Shown: positions 42,270-51,216, counted from the stretch's first letter. The stretch: 64,000 bases of DNA from Abditibacteriaceae bacterium (GCA_019239895.1 JAFAZH010000050.1:98168-162167); one strand, 5' to 3'. The notes: a model not told the origin generated them from the sequence alone. Numbers and translations: made by a program.

Positions 42270-43430
42270 ATGGCAAAAGATACGGGGCCGAGCAAAGCCC
42301 AACTGCAAAACGCGAACATCGCCAGCAACGATAAACAGCGTTCGTTAGACGAGGCAGTGTCGCGCATGGAAAAGACCTTTGGTAAGGGTTCTATTATGCG
42401 CCTGGGCGAGCGCACGCACATGGTCGTGGATACCACACCAACGGGTTCGTTATCGTTAGATTTGGCCCTGGGCGGTGGCCTGCCGCGTGGGCGTCTGATT
42501 GAGATTTTCGGGGCTGAAGGTGGCGGTAAGACGACCCTGGCTCTGCATGTGGTCGCCGAGGCGCAAAAAGCGGGTGGCATCTGCGCTTATATTGACGCGG
42601 AGCACGCGCTCGACCCGGAATATGCGCGGTCGCTAGGTGTAGATATTGACAACCTCTATATTTCACAGCCAGATAATGGCGAACAAGCCCTGGAAATTGC
42701 CGATACCCTCGTGCGTAGCGGCGCGATTGACTGCATTATCGTGGACTCTGTAGCCGCTCTCACGCCACGCGCGGAAATTGAAGGCGAGATGGGTGAATTG
42801 CAGGTCGGCGCAATGGCTCGCTTGATGAGCCACGGTTGCCGCAAGCTTGCCTCTTCGGTGGGGCGTGCTAATGCCGTAGTGCTTTTCATCAACCAGATTC
42901 GTGAAAAAGTCGGCGTGATGTATGGCTCCCCAGAAACCACCCCCGGTGGACGCGCTCTCAAGTTCTTCGCTTCGGTGCGAATGCGCGTCTCGCGGGGCGA
43001 GGCAATTAAGAACGGGTCTGAACAGATTGGCAGCCGCACCAAGGTCAGCATTCTCAAGAACAAGATCGCGCCCCCCTTCCGCGATGCGGAATTTGACTTG
43101 ATCTTTGGCAAGGGCATCTCAAAGTATGGCGACATTCTCGACTTGGCTGTGCAAAAGGGTCTTATTCAAAAAGGTGGCGCTTGGTTCACGGTAGGCGAAG
43201 AGCGTTTCCAGGGTCGTGACAACGTGCGTGCCTATCTCGAAGAGCATCCAGAATATGCCGATGAGTTGGAAGATCAGATTCGGGAAGCTTTTGGTCTGCG
43301 CCCATCACACGGTGGCGCTCCGGCTGAGCTAAATGGTCTTAATGGCACGGCTGCGGCTAATGGCAATGGTGTATCTTCTAATGGTACAGCCCCCAAACTC
43401 AGCAAAGTGGCCGTGGATGATGCCGAGTAA
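42270..43430 (+). CDS. recA: Recombinase A
   Basis: A 386-residue recombinase for homologous repair and SOS co-protease activity. Typical blocks: RMEKTFGKGSIMRLGE, YIDAEHALDPEYARSLGVD, DSVAALTPRAEIEGEMG, VLFINQIREKVGVMYGSPETTPGGRALKFFAS and SILKNKIAPPFRDAEFDLIFG-type region. Odd points: the Walker A loop is GAEGGGKTT (residues 81-89) instead of the near-universal GPESSGKTT, and the segment after EGEMG reads ELQVGAMARLMSHGCRKL rather than the usual loop. The C-terminal tail is Asn/Gly-rich. AAGGAG precedes the ATG. Confidence 0.97.
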   Translation: MAKDTGPSKAQLQNANIASNDKQRSLDEAVSRMEKTFGKGSIMRLGERTHMVVDTTPTGSLSLDLALGGGLPRGRLIEIFGAEGGGKTTLALHVVAEAQKAGGICAYIDAEHALDPEYARSLGVDIDNLYISQPDNGEQALEIADTLVRSGAIDCIIVDSVAALTPRAEIEGEMGELQVGAMARLMSHGCRKLASSVGRANAVVLFINQIREKVGVMYGSPETTPGGRALKFFASVRMRVSRGEAIKNGSEQIGSRTKVSILKNKIAPPFRDAEFDLIFGKGISKYGDILDLAVQKGLIQKGGAWFTVGEERFQGRDNVRAYLEEHPEYADELEDQIREAFGLRPSHGGAPAELNGLNGTAAANGNGVSSNGTAPKLSKVAVDDAE

Positions 43431-43449
43431 AGTCAGCCCCTAAAGCGTG

Positions 43450-43486
43450 AAGGGCACCAGTATATAGCTGGTGCCCTTTGGTTTTA
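43450..43486 (+). terminator. recA terminator
   Basis: AAGGGCACCAG (43450-43460) pairs with CTGGTGCCCTT (43468-43478), 11 bp perfect, followed by TGGTTTT. Confidence 0.9.
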
Positions 43487-43641
43487 ATCTGGTCGAGTCA
43501 CCGCGAAAAATCAAGCATCGCACTGCCCATCTCAATGGTTTAGCGAATCCCAGCCTGAACCTCATTCTAGTGCGAACCTTGTATGTTCTCGAACGTACTG
43601 TGTTACATAATATGCGTAATGCCTTGTGTGAGGTTCCTATC

Positions 43642-45114
43642 TTGTCTCTTCCAATGTTATATTCCTCTAGCCGCTTAAAAATTCGCCCTTTAGTTATCGG
43701 CACTGCGTTAAGTTGTACTTTAAGCGTAGGGCAGGTTTTCGCTCAACAGTTGCCGCCGCCTGCGCCGCAGCCAGATACAACAACGCGCAAACCAAAAACA
43801 CCTGCCTCTACTCCGCCTCAAAATAAGGGCAATTCCACCCCCGATATTATCATCCTGCCCGCACCGGCGACTGGAGAGACACTGGACACTGCACCTTACC
43901 AGGCACCAGATCAGACGCCGAATACAACGCCAGAGACGACACCACCCAACACCACACCACAACCGCCCGATGATTCCGGCACCATTATTCAAGTTGATCC
44001 TACGCCTCGCCCTACCCCGTCGCACAAGCCGCCGCAACGCTCTGCGGCGAGTGTCGGGGCCGTCTCTGTGGCCGGACTAAACGATGTAGCGGCCTTACGC
44101 AAATTAGGTCAAGCGTTGGCTCCCAAGTTGAGCGCGAAAGTCACCTTGTTCGATGGGCAAAGGAAATATGTTCTGACACGCGATGGGTTAGGCGCGAAAA
44201 TCCCGATGCTTAAGCTATTGCGGGAAGCCCAGCGTTCACGGGGCAATGTGCCAGTGCGCTTCACAGTGGACTTAAACCAAGCCGAACGCGCCTTGCGGCG
44301 ACTGGCTCCTGATATCAATCGCAAGGCACAGCCGATTAGCCTGGACTTAGAAGATGGCAAAGTGGTGACGCGCGGTGGCGATGGCGTCACCCTGGCTATC
44401 ACGGGTTCAGCACAACGAGTGAAGCAAGCCCTTGAAGCGCAACCACCACGCACCACAGTGGATTTAGTCGTAGCACGCACGCTCGGTAAGGGATCAGTAT
44501 CTGACTCTGACCTGAGCCAGATGCATTACTTACTGGCGAGTTTCTCCACGCCCTATGACGCCAGCATCAGGGGGCGCACCCATAACCTGCGCATCGCGGC
44601 GCGCAATGTTAACGGGACTATAGTGCCCGATGGTGAAGTGTTTTCGGCTAACCGCGCGATTGGCAAACGAGACGCCGCCGCTGGTTGGCAGGAAGCCAAG
44701 ATGTTTGTCAGCGGCCAGGTAGTGTCAGGAGTGGGCGCGGGTATTTGCCAGTGCGCTTCGACCCTTTATAATGCTGCTTTGTTAGCGGGTTTGCCTATTG
44801 TGGAGCGCCACCCGCATATGTTCCGCGTTAGCTATGCGCCGCCCTCGCGCGATGCGACGCTTTACTGGGGCAGTAAAGATTTCCGCTTCCGCAACAATAC
44901 GGGTGGCCCGATTTACGTGCAAACTCTGGTGCGGGATGGTCGCTTCTATGCTCGTCTTTATGGCACTCAGCCCGTGCGCGAAAAAATTTCTGTCGAATCA
45001 CGCACTCTCTCCCATAAGAACGGCACACGCTCTGTAGCCTACCGCGTTATGGAATCCGACACTGGCACGCAACGCGAGCTTTTATCCCGCGACTACTATA
45101 TGCCCCATCCGTAA
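43642..45114 (+). CDS. VanW family secreted protein
   Basis: About 490 residues. A signal peptide (LKIRPLVIGTALSCTLSVGQVFA) is followed by a Pro/Thr-rich stretch of about 100 residues, a domain resembling the peptidoglycan-binding module often found before VanW, and the VanW domain (HNLRIAARNVNGTIVPDGEVFSAN, VSGVGAGICQCASTLYNAAL, HPHMFRVSYAPPSRDATLYWG). VanW proteins are tied to cell-wall function but lack a proven reaction. The start is uncertain: TTG at 43642 has GAGG at good spacing; ATG at 43612 or 43654 are alternatives. Confidence 0.85.
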   Translation: MSLPMLYSSSRLKIRPLVIGTALSCTLSVGQVFAQQLPPPAPQPDTTTRKPKTPASTPPQNKGNSTPDIIILPAPATGETLDTAPYQAPDQTPNTTPETTPPNTTPQPPDDSGTIIQVDPTPRPTPSHKPPQRSAASVGAVSVAGLNDVAALRKLGQALAPKLSAKVTLFDGQRKYVLTRDGLGAKIPMLKLLREAQRSRGNVPVRFTVDLNQAERALRRLAPDINRKAQPISLDLEDGKVVTRGGDGVTLAITGSAQRVKQALEAQPPRTTVDLVVARTLGKGSVSDSDLSQMHYLLASFSTPYDASIRGRTHNLRIAARNVNGTIVPDGEVFSANRAIGKRDAAAGWQEAKMFVSGQVVSGVGAGICQCASTLYNAALLAGLPIVERHPHMFRVSYAPPSRDATLYWGSKDFRFRNNTGGPIYVQTLVRDGRFYARLYGTQPVREKISVESRTLSHKNGTRSVAYRVMESDTGTQRELLSRDYYMPHP

Positions 45115-45116
45115 GC

Positions 45117-45204
45117 AGCCATGAGCCTTGAGGCTAAAGCATTGAGTTAGCAGGTGCAATTTACTGCTACTTCCCTCATGGCTCAGCACTCAAGGCTCAT
45201 GGCT
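45117..45204. repeat. Hairpin repeat R16 (AGCCATGAGCCTTGAG arms)
   Basis: Arms 45117-45132 and 45189-45204 are perfect over 16 bp. It begins two bases after the VanW stop. The stop codon of the convergent DUF1499 gene (TGA, 45199-45197) is the TGA of ATGAGCC in the right arm. Confidence 0.9.
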
Positions 45205-45676
45205 TCAGTCTCTCATCTAAAGCTTGCAGCAGTTGCAGAATATGGCGACGGTTCTCGCCAAAGTCTCCTTTACCGACCCGCGAGGCCGAGCGCACATCAA
45301 GCGTTGTCTCTTTACTGTTGCCGTGCAGGGTAATGGTCAAGTCATCTTTGAAGACCAGCACTGGCACCACAACTCTTATAACCCGCTCCACTGGCTCATC
45401 GCGCAAACCTAAGGGGACTAAGCCTTCTTCTGGTACGGTTTGCCAGTGACCACCATAAGTTCTCAAGGTTGAAATCGTTTCTTGCACGGTGCGGCGCACT
45501 TCATATAATGAGTGATGATAATGACGGGTGCGCAGAAGGGGGTCGCTGTGATCTGGCCGTGTCGCGGCATGGTTAATGGGGTTCTGTGCGCCTAAGATCA
45601 TGATGGGGACAAGCAGCAGAACTGCACCGCCGCAGACCACTTTCCACACTACAGTACGTTTTCCAGAGGCTCGCAT
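45197..45676 (-). CDS. DUF1499 domain protein, membrane anchored
   Basis: A 159-residue protein with an N-terminal hydrophobic helix (VVCGGAVLLLVPIMILG) and a DUF1499 domain recognised by RVVVPVLVFKDDLTITLHG and TTLDVRSASRVGKGDFGENRRHI. Function of the family is unknown. The stop codon and last proline codon come from the arm of repeat R16. Followed upstream by another small membrane protein, so the two may be cotranscribed. Confidence 0.8.
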   Translation of the reverse strand: MRASGKRTVVWKVVCGGAVLLLVPIMILGAQNPINHAATRPDHSDPLLRTRHYHHSLYEVRRTVQETISTLRTYGGHWQTVPEEGLVPLGLRDEPVERVIRVVVPVLVFKDDLTITLHGNSKETTLDVRSASRVGKGDFGENRRHILQLLQALDERLKP

Positions 45677-45715
45677 AATTCAAAGCCAATCGCATCGCTT
45701 GGGCTACAGAATCTT

Positions 45716-46258
45716 TCACAACTTATGATGGACCCTGGCCTGCATTGCCCGGTGCATCAGCAGGTAGCGTCTTCGCCACGTCCAGTAGATAAGTGCCATG
45801 CCGCCAATGAAACTGGCGAGGTAGCTGGCATTATGTATCCATAAGTCAACCAGGAAAAGTTCCTGCCGGGACTGCGGCACTTTAGTCGCCATTGACCCCA
45901 CAAGCCAGATGCTATGGGTGCGCGCTAAGCTGAACCCAATAACCCCGGCGATGCAGGCAACGATGGCTGAACCCATCATGAGAACGGCAATCGGTTTGAT
46001 TAAAGAGGCGGCGCCGATTTTTGGCATTGAGCCAATTTGCGCCATGAGCGATAGCGGAATACCCAACAGTAATCCTACCCACCAGGTAGCGACAATACCC
46101 CAGCCCAGGCCCAGCAGCGTCGGTGAATCGGTGCCAAAGATGGGAGGATGCCCGATAGTGAAATACTCAACACAAATGCGCGCCGTGATCTGGTCGTGGA
46201 TAATGCCATAGGTGATAGCCGCGAAAATAGAGAGCGCCACAATTTTCAAGCTCTCCAT
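45716..46258 (-). CDS. Four-helix integral membrane protein of unknown function
   Basis: A 180-residue protein with four predicted membrane helices: about residues 3-22, 48-75, 85-112 and 145-165, with a basic C-terminal tail. No family motif recognised. It lies between the CT398-type gene (17 bases) and DUF1499 gene (39 bases) on the same strand, indicating an operon. Confidence 0.7.
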   Translation of the reverse strand: MESLKIVALSIFAAITYGIIHDQITARICVEYFTIGHPPIFGTDSPTLLGLGWGIVATWWVGLLLGIPLSLMAQIGSMPKIGAASLIKPIAVLMMGSAIVACIAGVIGFSLARTHSIWLVGSMATKVPQSRQELFLVDLWIHNASYLASFIGGMALIYWTWRRRYLLMHRAMQARVHHKL

Positions 46259-46275
46259 TGTTCAAGCCCCTGAGC

Positions 46276-46962
46276 CTACTCCACATACAGCAGACGGTTG
46301 CAATTTTCGCAGGTGGGCCATTCTTGCGATTTTGCTTCGCGCAAGTTGAAAGAAGTCAGTGCCATGCCACAAGCCGAGCAGTTGCCCTTATCAGGATGGG
46401 CAACGGCAACACCCTGATGAGCTTTGGCAATGCGGGTGTACATTGCCAGATCATCCGCTTCGATCTGGGGAACAAGTTGTTCTCGTTTAGCTTTAGCCAC
46501 CGCGAGTTGGTTTTCTAACCGGGTGGTTTGCCCGGCAAAAGTCTTTTCCGCTTCGGTGGTCTCAGCGCTCTTCTCCTGAAACTCTTTTTCTAACTCAGCC
46601 AGGCGTGCCGCACTGGTTTCCGCCTCATCCATCAGGTTCAAAATCGCTTCATCTAAATCGCCACGCGCATGGGAGAGAGCTTTGATGTCACGCTCTAGAG
46701 AAGTTACCTCATGGGCACTGGTGGCATTCATCAGGCGCTGTTGTTGGCGAGCGATTTTATCTTCGGTTGCCTTAAGCTCCAACTCTTTATCGGCCCGCTG
46801 CTTGTTGAGCGTGTTAAGCCGTTCCTGCTCCACGTCCCGCGCTTTTTGTAAAGTATCACGTTCACTGCGCAAAGTTGAGCCATCATCCAATCGGCTGCGC
46901 TCCCTCATAAATTTAGCGATCTGGTTATCAATTTCTTGTAGTTCAAAGAGTTTACGATTCAT
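46276..46962 (-). CDS. CT398-type coiled-coil protein with C4 zinc ribbon
   Basis: A 228-residue protein. The first 165 residues are a long charged coiled coil. The C-terminus carries a zinc ribbon, CSACGM...CENCNRLLYVE. This is the DUF164/CT398 family, whose members form hooked helical hairpins; a link to flagellar or secretion proteins is known in some species but no clear general function. The gene follows nif3 by 47 bases, a neighbourhood that recurs in many bacteria. Confidence 0.88.
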   Translation of the reverse strand: MNRKLFELQEIDNQIAKFMRERSRLDDGSTLRSERDTLQKARDVEQERLNTLNKQRADKELELKATEDKIARQQQRLMNATSAHEVTSLERDIKALSHARGDLDEAILNLMDEAETSAARLAELEKEFQEKSAETTEAEKTFAGQTTRLENQLAVAKAKREQLVPQIEADDLAMYTRIAKAHQGVAVAHPDKGNCSACGMALTSFNLREAKSQEWPTCENCNRLLYVE

Positions 46963-47009
46963 GCACTCGCTCCCACACTTGCTCCCTCCAAGTTTACTCG
47001 TTCCAAGCT

Positions 47010-48116
47010 TTACAGGGCGGCAAACGGATTAGTATCTAGCTGGCTATAGGCGACATTTATATCAAGCGTGGCTCCCAGCGTATCGGCTATCAATTTGATG
47101 GCGGCACATTCTGTAGCCACATGAGTTGTATCAATAAGAGAAAGCCCCAATGCCTGTGCCTTCAGCGCATCGTGGTGTTTTATATCTCCCGTGACCAGGC
47201 AGTCACAACTGGCACGCACCGCCGCGTCAATGTAACTGGCTCCACTGCCCGGCACGCAAGCCACTTTACGCACGGTATCCTGCGCCCGCACCAATCGCAG
47301 ATTTGGCGCATTCAGCTTCTTGCCAACAGCCCGCGCGTAATCATCGAAGTTCATGCCCGCCGTCAGTGCGCTTAACTCCCCCATCCGTGCCGCGCCATAA
47401 GGGTTAATGGCATTGAGCAGCGGATACACATCATAAGCGACTTCCTCATAAGGATGCGCCTCTAACATGGCCCGCACCACAGCATCACGCCTGCGCTCTG
47501 GCACAATGACTTCCAGCCGCCACTCGTCCGCCTCTTCCAATTTGCCGACTTCGCCCTCATAAGGATTCGCACCGGGCAAAGGGCGATAGGTGCCCGTGCC
47601 CCGCGCCTGAAAGCTGGCCAAATCATAATTGCCAAATTCGCCCGCGCCTGCATCCCATAACGACTGTCTGACTTTCTCCAACTCTTCTGGGGGGGTAAAG
47701 ACCACAATCTTCACCAACGCTTCATCCCCGCTTGGTTGCAGCACCTGGATGTTCTGCAAGTCGAGGGATTGCGCTAAAGCATCGCCTAAAGCGTGCGGTT
47801 GCGGCGCACTGTCGAGGGCCGTGTGAACTGCTACCACATGCAGATTAGCGGCAATACAGCGGGCGGCTAATCGCACTGTGTGGTTCCGAAAATCAAGATT
47901 ATCTAAGGGGCGAAAAAGGAGGGGATGATAAACGACTAAAGCCTGATGCCCCAGACCCTCGGCAATGGTGGCCTCCGTGACTTCATGGGCCACTAAAACA
48001 CTTCTCACTTCGGCCCCAACATCGCCAATTTGCAAGCCCGTTTTATCCCACGACTCAGCGCGGGCAAAGGGATACTTGGCGTCAATCGCTTTGATGAGAT
48101 CGGAAACAGTAGGCAT
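47010..48116 (-). CDS. Nif3-like dinuclear metal centre protein
   Basis: A 368-residue Nif3/YqfO family member. SVLVAHEVTEATIAEG, LVVYHPLLFRPL, VHTALDSAP, then an inserted central CutA/PII-like domain (VKIVVFTPPEELEKV ... YEEVAYDVYPL), and the C-terminal ACVPGSGASYIDAA, CLVTGDIKHHDALKAQALGLSLID with metal-binding His residues. The long form with insert is the YqfO type. GTP cyclohydrolase 1 type 2 is a common database label that lacks strong support. Confidence 0.92.
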   Translation of the reverse strand: MPTVSDLIKAIDAKYPFARAESWDKTGLQIGDVGAEVRSVLVAHEVTEATIAEGLGHQALVVYHPLLFRPLDNLDFRNHTVRLAARCIAANLHVVAVHTALDSAPQPHALGDALAQSLDLQNIQVLQPSGDEALVKIVVFTPPEELEKVRQSLWDAGAGEFGNYDLASFQARGTGTYRPLPGANPYEGEVGKLEEADEWRLEVIVPERRRDAVVRAMLEAHPYEEVAYDVYPLLNAINPYGAARMGELSALTAGMNFDDYARAVGKKLNAPNLRLVRAQDTVRKVACVPGSGASYIDAAVRASCDCLVTGDIKHHDALKAQALGLSLIDTTHVATECAAIKLIADTLGATLDINVAYSQLDTNPFAAL

Positions 48117-48156
48117 AGCTTATTATATCTATCTCAAGTTGTTAGCTTGGTAGTTA

Positions 48157-48267
48157 GTCATTTCGAGTGGAGCGACCAAAGGAAGCGGAGTCGAGAAATC
48201 TTGTGGTTCAACGCACCAGTCACTTTTCAAAGATTCCTCGACTCCGCTTTGCTCCGCTCGGAATGAC
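48157..48267. repeat. Hairpin repeat R17 (GTCATTTCGAG family)
   Basis: Arms 48157-48202 and 48230-48267 pair imperfectly; arm text is close to R12 (GACTCCGCTTTGCTCCGCTC). Lies between the hisI stop and nif3 start on the minus strand. Confidence 0.9.
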
Positions 48268-48348
48268 ATCTTTGCCCATACGGAGTAATTTGGACTGTAA
48301 CTATTGGGGCCAACGCGCAGTGAACCAGTCCGTGCTTAAGCTGCTGCC

Positions 48349-48735
48349 TTACTTTTGCCCATAAACTTCTGCCGGGTCAAAGAGCGGCTCGCCTTCAGTT
48401 TGCAACATGCCCTCATCAGTGATGCGTTCAAAGAAGCAGGAGCGATAGCCGTGCGCGCAGGCCGCGCCGCCAACTTGCTCGATTTTAATAACGAGGGCAT
48501 CCCGGTCACAATCGGCAATCATCTCATGCACAATCTGCACGTTGCCGCTGACTTCACCCTTCATCATAATGCGCCCCTTGGAGCGACGGTAAACATAGGT
48601 GCGCTTACTCTCCCACGTTTTTTGCACCGCCTCCCGATTGAGCCAGGATACCATTAACACTTCGCCCGTCTGATAGTCTTGAAAGACACCACAGACTAAG
48701 CCTTTATCATCGTATTTCAATTCATCCCAAAACAT
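48349..48735 (-). CDS. hisI: Phosphoribosyl-AMP cyclohydrolase
   Basis: A 128-residue monofunctional HisI opening the adenine ring in histidine synthesis. LKYDDKGLVCGVFQDYQTGEVLMVSWLNREAV, KTWESKRTYVYRRSKGRIMMKGE, the zinc/Mg-binding DCDRDALVIKIEQVGGAACAHG and SCFFERI are all present. No HisE domain is fused. It is the last gene of the his cluster. Start 18 bases after repeat R18. Confidence 0.96.
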   Translation of the reverse strand: MFWDELKYDDKGLVCGVFQDYQTGEVLMVSWLNREAVQKTWESKRTYVYRRSKGRIMMKGEVSGNVQIVHEMIADCDRDALVIKIEQVGGAACAHGYRSCFFERITDEGMLQTEGEPLFDPAEVYGQK

Positions 48736-48752
48736 AATTCACCAACATTATT

Positions 48753-48911
48753 TTAGCCACAGAACCACACGGAAGGGCACGGAAAAGAAGAGGATGGAGA
48801 ATCGAGGATAGAAGATCGCAGGGCTAAACAGAGGACAGTTATCCTCGCTTCGTCTTAACGATCCTCTATCTTTCATCTTCTATCCTCGATTCTATGTCCT
48901 TCTGTGGCTAA
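48753..48911. repeat. Composite hairpin repeat R18 (TTAGCCACAGAA outer, GAGGATAG inner)
   Basis: Outermost TTAGCCACAGAA (48753-48764) pairs with TTCTGTGGCTAA (48900-48911). The left arm continues with CACGG words, the inner arms with GAGGATAG/AAGATCG words. It fills the hisF-hisI gap. Confidence 0.92.
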
Positions 48912-48917
48912 TCTAAA

Positions 48918-49676
48918 TCAAAGCCTGACTTCAACGCCGCGTTCATGCAGTTCCTCTTTAATTTGCCGGATCGTATATTTGCCATAATGGACAATCGAAG
49001 CTACTAAGGCGGCTTCAGCTTTGCCTACTGTGAGGGCATCATAGATGTGGTCTATGTTCCCCGCGCCGCCACTGGCAATCACCGGGATATTAACCGCTTC
49101 GGCCACGGCGCGGGTCAATTCTAAATCATAGCCTGCTTGCGTGCCGTCTCCATCCATCGAAGTGAGCAGAATTTCGCCAGCGCCCAGCTCTTCCACTTTG
49201 GCGGCCCATTCCACAGCATCCACCTTGGTCGGCGTGCGCCCACCGTGTAAGTAGACTTCCCAGCTATTAGCCCCACGCTGCTTGGCATCAATGGCAACCA
49301 CAATGCACTGCACGCCAAACTGGGCCGCACCTTCTGCAATCAAGGGAGGATTCTCAAACGCTGAGGTGTTAATAAAAATCTTATCCGCGCCTGCCGCTAA
49401 AATGGCGCGCATCTCATCGGTAGTCTTTAGTCCACCACCAACAGTAAAGGGAATAAATGCTTCTTCCGTCACCTGCGCCGCGAGATCAGCAATGATACCA
49501 CGTCGCTCATGACTGGCCGTAATATCCAGAAAAACCAGCTCATCCGCGCCTGCCTGGTCGTAATAAGCCGCCCGCTCGACCGGGTCGCCCGCATCGCGCA
49601 TATTTTCAAACTTGACGCATTTCACGACGCGCCCATTGTTAATATCTAAAGCCGGAATAATTCTCTTAGCTGGCAT
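48918..49676 (-). CDS. hisF: Imidazole glycerol phosphate synthase cyclase subunit
   Basis: A 252-residue beta/alpha barrel that forms the imidazole ring using ammonia from HisH. RIIPALDINNGRVVKCVKFENMRDAGDP carries the catalytic Asp near the N-terminus; VGGGLKTTDEMRAILAAGADKIFINT, LTSMDGDGTQAGYDLEL with the second catalytic Asp, and VIASGGAGNIDH follow. RVVKCVKFEN diverges slightly from the usual GRVVKGVNF. Needs hisH, found two genes upstream. Confidence 0.97.
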   Translation of the reverse strand: MPAKRIIPALDINNGRVVKCVKFENMRDAGDPVERAAYYDQAGADELVFLDITASHERRGIIADLAAQVTEEAFIPFTVGGGLKTTDEMRAILAAGADKIFINTSAFENPPLIAEGAAQFGVQCIVVAIDAKQRGANSWEVYLHGGRTPTKVDAVEWAAKVEELGAGEILLTSMDGDGTQAGYDLELTRAVAEAVNIPVIASGGAGNIDHIYDALTVGKAEAALVASIVHYGKYTIRQIKEELHERGVEVRL

Positions 49677-49684
49677 TAAGTAGT

Positions 49685-49721
49685 CCTGAGTGCTGAGCCA
49701 TGAGTGCTGAGTCTTGGCTCA
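49685..49721. repeat. Small hairpin repeat (TGAGTGCTGAGCCATGAG words)
   Basis: GAGTGCTGAG is tandemly repeated, with TGAGCCA (49694-49700) pairing with TGGCTCA (49715-49721). The hisA stop TGA (49721-49719) is the first TGA of the arm on the minus strand. Same word family as R16. It lies 9 bases before the hisF ATG. Confidence 0.75.
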
Positions 49722-50444
49722 TTCACGCTCGCGGCTAATGTCTATTAATTCCTGCACGGTGGTCGTGCCTTCATAGAGGGCTTTGCCGACGATGGCACCT
49801 TCGACATTGGGGATATTGCGCAGGATACGAATATCGGTCGCTTTATGAACGCCACCGCTGGCGATAACCGGAATCTCGACCGCTTCGGCAATAGCACGCA
49901 AAGCTGTAGCGTTAGGGCCGCTCAAGGTGCCGTCACGGGCGATGTCGGTGAAGATGATGCGGTGACAACCCATCCCTTGCATCGTCTGTGCAAAGGTCAC
50001 GGCGGGCACCTGGCTGGTATCCTGCCAACCGGCAGTAGCCACGAAACCATCCCGTGCATCGAGACCGAGGATGATAGCATCACCAAATTGGGCGAACATT
50101 TGTTGCGCCCATTCCGGTCGTTGCACAGCCTGTGTGCCAATGATGCACCGCTGTACGCCAGCCTCTAATGCCCGTTCAATCGCTTGCGCGGAACGTAAAC
50201 CGCCGCCAAGCTGCACGGGAACAGGGACGCTTTGAGCGATGCGCCCAATAATCTCCAGGTTGGCCGGAGCACCTTCACGCGCTCCATCTAAGTCCACCAC
50301 ATGTAGTCGAGGTGCCCCATCATTGACCCAGCGTTGCGCCATCGCCACGGGGTCTGCGCCATACACCGTCTCGTGTTCATAATCACCTTGTAGCAGCCGC
50401 ACACACTGACCACCACGAATATCAATCGCTGGAATAATTTCCAT
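49719..50444 (-). CDS. hisA: ProFAR isomerase
   Basis: A 241-residue barrel isomerase (1-(5-phosphoribosyl)-5-[(5-phosphoribosylamino)methylideneamino]imidazole-4-carboxamide isomerase). MEIIPAIDIRGGQCVRLLQGDY with the catalytic Asp, HVVDLDGAREG, VQLGGGLRSAQAIE, IFTDIARDGTLSGPN with the second Asp, and VIASGGVHKATD. The ATG at 50444 is the family start; reading further upstream would translate the arm of R19. Confidence 0.97.
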   Translation of the reverse strand: MEIIPAIDIRGGQCVRLLQGDYEHETVYGADPVAMAQRWVNDGAPRLHVVDLDGAREGAPANLEIIGRIAQSVPVPVQLGGGLRSAQAIERALEAGVQRCIIGTQAVQRPEWAQQMFAQFGDAIILGLDARDGFVATAGWQDTSQVPAVTFAQTMQGMGCHRIIFTDIARDGTLSGPNATALRAIAEAVEIPVIASGGVHKATDIRILRNIPNVEGAIVGKALYEGTTTVQELIDISRERE

Positions 50445-50454
50445 AATGTCTTTA

Positions 50455-50590
50455 ACCACAAAGACACAAAGAACACGAAGAAGAATACAGGAAACAAAAT
50501 ACAGCATACAGGGGCATACGAGTTACCACGTTTTCTGTTTCCTGTATTCCGTATTCTCGCAAACCTTTGTGCCCTTTGTGTCTTTGTGGT
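50455..50590. repeat. Composite hairpin repeat R19 (CACAAAG outer, AATACAGGAAACA inner)
   Basis: Outer arms open with ACCACAAAGACACAAAG and close with CTTTGTGTCTTTGTGGT. The inner arms are a different family (GAATACAGGAAACA / CTGTTTCCTGTATTC). The element fits between the hisH stop (12 bases away) and hisA ATG (10 bases away). Confidence 0.93.
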
Positions 50591-50602
50591 GAATTCATAT
50601 CT

Positions 50603-51208
50603 TTATAATCGTGCGAAGTTATCTAAGATTTGCATTCCTACTACACTGCTCTTTTCCGGGTGGAACTGCACCGCCATTAAATTGTCGCGTTCGACGGCGG
50701 CCACGAATTCTAGGCCATGACAGCAAGTCGCGGCCACTACCTCTGGCTCATCGGGCGTGGCGTGATAGGAATGCACAAAATACACCATTGAACCCGGAGT
50801 GACATTCGCAAAAAGCTTAGTCGAGCGAGGAAAGTGCAGCGCACTCCAGCCCATGTGCGGGATTTTTAAGCCGGGAGTTTCCGGGAGTTTAGTAACCTTG
50901 CCTGACACGACGCCTAACCCGGCATGGAGGCCAAGCTCTTCACTCCAATCGAACAACAGTTGCATTGCCAGGCAGATGCCTAAGAATGGTTTGCCCGCTG
51001 TGATGCCATCTACTATTGGCTCGATAAGACCAGCATCCCGCAGGCTCTTCATCGCCGCCCCGAAAGCGCCCACCCCTGGCAGCACAATCTTCTGGGCCGC
51101 CGCGACTTCTTCCGGCTGCCTGGTCACATGCGTTGCAAAGCCTAAGTGTTCAAAAGCCTTCTGCGCACTTCGCAAATTATTAATACCGCAATCTACTATG
51201 GTTATCAT
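50603..51208 (-). CDS. hisH: Imidazole glycerol phosphate synthase glutamine amidotransferase subunit
   Basis: A 201-residue class I glutaminase that feeds ammonia to HisF. MITIVDCGINNLRSAQKAFEHLG, VLPGVGAFGAAM, the nucleophile Cys in FLGICLAMQLLFDWSEE and the catalytic His-Glu of VQFHPEKSS are present. ATG at 51208 matches the family start. Between two repeats (R19, R20). Confidence 0.96.
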   Translation of the reverse strand: MITIVDCGINNLRSAQKAFEHLGFATHVTRQPEEVAAAQKIVLPGVGAFGAAMKSLRDAGLIEPIVDGITAGKPFLGICLAMQLLFDWSEELGLHAGLGVVSGKVTKLPETPGLKIPHMGWSALHFPRSTKLFANVTPGSMVYFVHSYHATPDEPEVVAATCCHGLEFVAAVERDNLMAVQFHPEKSSVVGMQILDNFARL

Positions 51209-51216
51209 GATCTTTA

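Noticed and set aside
50445..50507. Upstream extension of hisA (and similar extensions of hisH, kdgK, thrC)
   Set aside because: The extra codons translate hairpin-repeat arms and the conserved protein starts lie further downstream.
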